From Pseudanabaenales cyanobacterium (GTDB lineage: Bacteria > Cyanobacteriota > Cyanobacteriia > Phormidesmidales > Phormidesmidaceae), in NCBI GenBank assembly GCA_022360135.1, contig JAKSDM010001174.1:1-6965 (forward strand): a stretch of DNA of 6,965 nt. The letters run 5' to 3'. How positions within the stretch are numbered: the stretch's first letter is position 1; the number at the start of each line of letters is the position of its first letter. Below the pieces are notes generated by a model that was not told the DNA's origin, searched no databases, and saw only the letters and a program-made list of their open reading frames with translations. Shown one piece after another: positions 6,047-6,965 of the stretch. Made by a program: the position numbers and the translations under genes.

Positions 6047-6048
6047 CT
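6041..6048. other. Convergent stop codons sharing a palindrome
   Basis: The palindrome AGCTAGCT contains the TAG stop of the hydrolase gene (6044-6046, plus) and the TAG stop of the Coq4-like gene (6043-6045, minus). The two coding regions overlap by 4 bp with no room for separate terminators, so the two transcripts must overlap at their 3' ends. Confidence 0.7.
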
Positions 6049-6579
6049 CACGCGATAAGGATGGTGTGATCGAACATACCGAAGCGCTGGACCGGCCCTA
6101 AATTTGCCAGTTGGTGATGCGGTTGGAAGTCGGATGGCGAAATTTTCACGCAGGTCGCATAACCGCTGATCCAGATACGCCCTATAGTCTTCAGCAGGCC
6201 AACGACACTGCATGCGCATTGCCCGAATGAGTGTGGCGGCAATCCTCGGGAGGCTGCAAAGCCACGTTCTGAGTAAACGTCTATGGCCAATTCCCGCCAG
6301 GACTTTGCGGTGGTCATCATGCCTGTTCACGCGGTGCATGTCTCGCACCTTCATCGTCGTACCAAACGCCGTCCACACGTGGGCGATGATCTCGCCAAAC
6401 AGATTGGTTGGACAACCAAACAAAACATGAATGGCGTCATGAACTTCGATGTCATCGAATAATTCGGGGGCGACGTTCTCTGCCGCATTGGCTTCAGCCT
6501 CCTCAGCAGCGCGAAGTTCTCGAATGCCTTCAAGAAGTGTCTGAGTAGACTTTGGATTCAGGTATTCAAGTTGCTTCAA
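6043..6579 (-). CDS. Coq4-like protein
   Basis: This is a 178-residue protein if it starts at the TTG at 6577-6579. That start follows AAAGGAG by 7 nt and lies just after the upstream gene's stop; ATG starts further upstream would overlap the sulfurtransferase. The core carries the Coq4 metal-binding signature H-D-x-x-H-x11-E: His47, Asp48, His51 and Glu63, within EVHDAIHVLFGCPTNLFGE. After it come MHRVNRHDDHRKVLAGIG and the C-terminal WPAEDYRAYLDQRL...REN pattern seen in bacterial Coq4 relatives. Coq4 in ubiquinone-making organisms is a scaffold or C1-decarboxylation factor in quinone synthesis. Cyanobacteria make plastoquinone, so the role here is open. The last 26 residues look unrelated to the family, and a late frameshift cannot be excluded. 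It lies 34 bp downstream of the sulfurtransferase stop. Confidence 0.7.
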   Translation of the reverse strand: MKQLEYLNPKSTQTLLEGIRELRAAEEAEANAAENVAPELFDDIEVHDAIHVLFGCPTNLFGEIIAHVWTAFGTTMKVRDMHRVNRHDDHRKVLAGIGHRRLLRTWLCSLPRIAATLIRAMRMQCRWPAEDYRAYLDQRLCDLRENFAIRLPTASPTGKFRAGPALRYVRSHHPYRVS

Positions 6580-6586
6580 CGGATTA

Positions 6587-6593
6587 CTCCTTT
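6587..6593 (-). promoter_or_regulatory. Ribosome binding site that sets the TTG start of the Coq4-like gene
   Basis: The minus strand reads AAAGGAG, 7 nt (TAATCCG), then TTG. It is the only strong site in the 34-bp gap after the sulfurtransferase stop and argues for the non-ATG start. Confidence 0.6.
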
Positions 6594-6613
6594 CTCGCTC
6601 TAATAAATTCAAT

Positions 6614-6965
6614 TTATTTCTCAATCGGCGCATTGGTTGAACGACTCCACTCATTCCACGAACCATCATAGTTGCGAACATGAGGGTAGCCCAGTAAATA
6701 TTTCAACACAAACCAGGTGTAGCCCGATCTGCCGCCAATTGCGCAGTAGGGAAACACCGCTTTATCAGCCGTCACCCCCTTACTATGGTAGAGCGCCTGT
6801 AATTGATCAAAGGATTTGAAGGCGCCATCTTCGTTCAGTGTGAGTCTGTGTTCAATATGAACAGAGCCTGGAATATGTCCGGCTCGCTCCGCGCCTTCCG
6901 GCGGCTTCATCAGGAAGTGTTCGCCTCGATATTCTTGAATCGTGCGAACATCCAGCAATATCTGA
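6614..6965 (-). CDS. Rhodanese-type sulfurtransferase, C-terminal part (cut by window edge)
   Basis: The frame enters from the right edge as QILLDVRTIQEYRGEHF and ends at a TAA at 6614-6616, giving 116 visible residues. LLDVR-x-x-x-EY-x-G is the conserved start of a rhodanese domain. AGHIPGSVHI is the following CH2-type motif. YCAIGGRSGYTW is the active-site loop, with the persulfide-forming cysteine and the C-x-x-G-x-R-S pattern. The end, VLKYLLGYPHVRNYDGSWNEW, is typical of the catalytic domain of thiosulfate and 3-mercaptopyruvate sulfurtransferases. Most such enzymes have an inactive domain first, which would lie outside the window. It would transfer sulfur from thiosulfate or mercaptopyruvate to an acceptor such as cyanide or a thiol. 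The first residue is internal, so no start is visible. Confidence 0.9.
   Translation of the reverse strand, partial: QILLDVRTIQEYRGEHFLMKPPEGAERAGHIPGSVHIEHRLTLNEDGAFKSFDQLQALYHSKGVTADKAVFPYCAIGGRSGYTWFVLKYLLGYPHVRNYDGSWNEWSRSTNAPIEK

Noticed and set aside
6048..6320. Frameshifted continuation of the Coq4-like gene in another frame
   Set aside because: The main frame keeps the WPAEDYRAYLDQRL region expected of the family, so no frameshift is needed in the middle of the gene.

Overview
The window looks like a filamentous or unicellular cyanobacterium. Five copies of the HIP1 octamer GCGATCGC occur (2510, 4428, 4600, 4739, 5176), a DUF3598 gene typical of cyanobacteria is present, and the gene-poor middle carries short hairpin repeats of a kind common in cyanobacterial intergenic DNA. 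The genus cannot be named from this sequence.

Left part (1-2877, all minus strand): the first 25 codons of a probable IS630-type transposase run off the left edge. Next comes a 63-codon single-span membrane or exported protein. Upstream of that is a large 837-residue protein that fuses an N-terminal CHAT (caspase-like) protease with intact His70/Cys113, a NACHT STAND-type NTPase with intact Walker A and B, and a multi-pass membrane C-terminus. The small gene starts 41 bp after the end of the large one, so the two may be co-transcribed. This is the most interesting content: a membrane-bound, NLR-like protease switch of the kind linked to prokaryotic defence and regulated cell death.

Middle (2878-4098): a 1.2-kb stretch with no convincing intact gene. 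It holds a 34-bp relic matching the 3' end of the DUF3598 gene, two palindromic intergenic repeats, an array of six 42-bp tandem repeats, and a decayed plus-strand coding fragment interrupted by an in-frame stop.

Right part (4099-6965): a minus-strand DUF3598 (calycin-like) gene is divergent from a plus-strand lipoprotein of the dienelactone hydrolase family. The 250-bp gap between them has a 13-bp tandem duplication, a G-quadruplex-forming motif and an inverted repeat next to a possible -10 element. The hydrolase converges on, and overlaps by 4 bp, a Coq4-like protein. That protein follows a rhodanese-type sulfurtransferase, cut by the right edge, in what looks like a two-gene minus-strand operon.

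I see no evidence that the right-hand metabolic genes work with the CHAT-NACHT protein. The repeat-rich middle separates two unrelated neighbourhoods.
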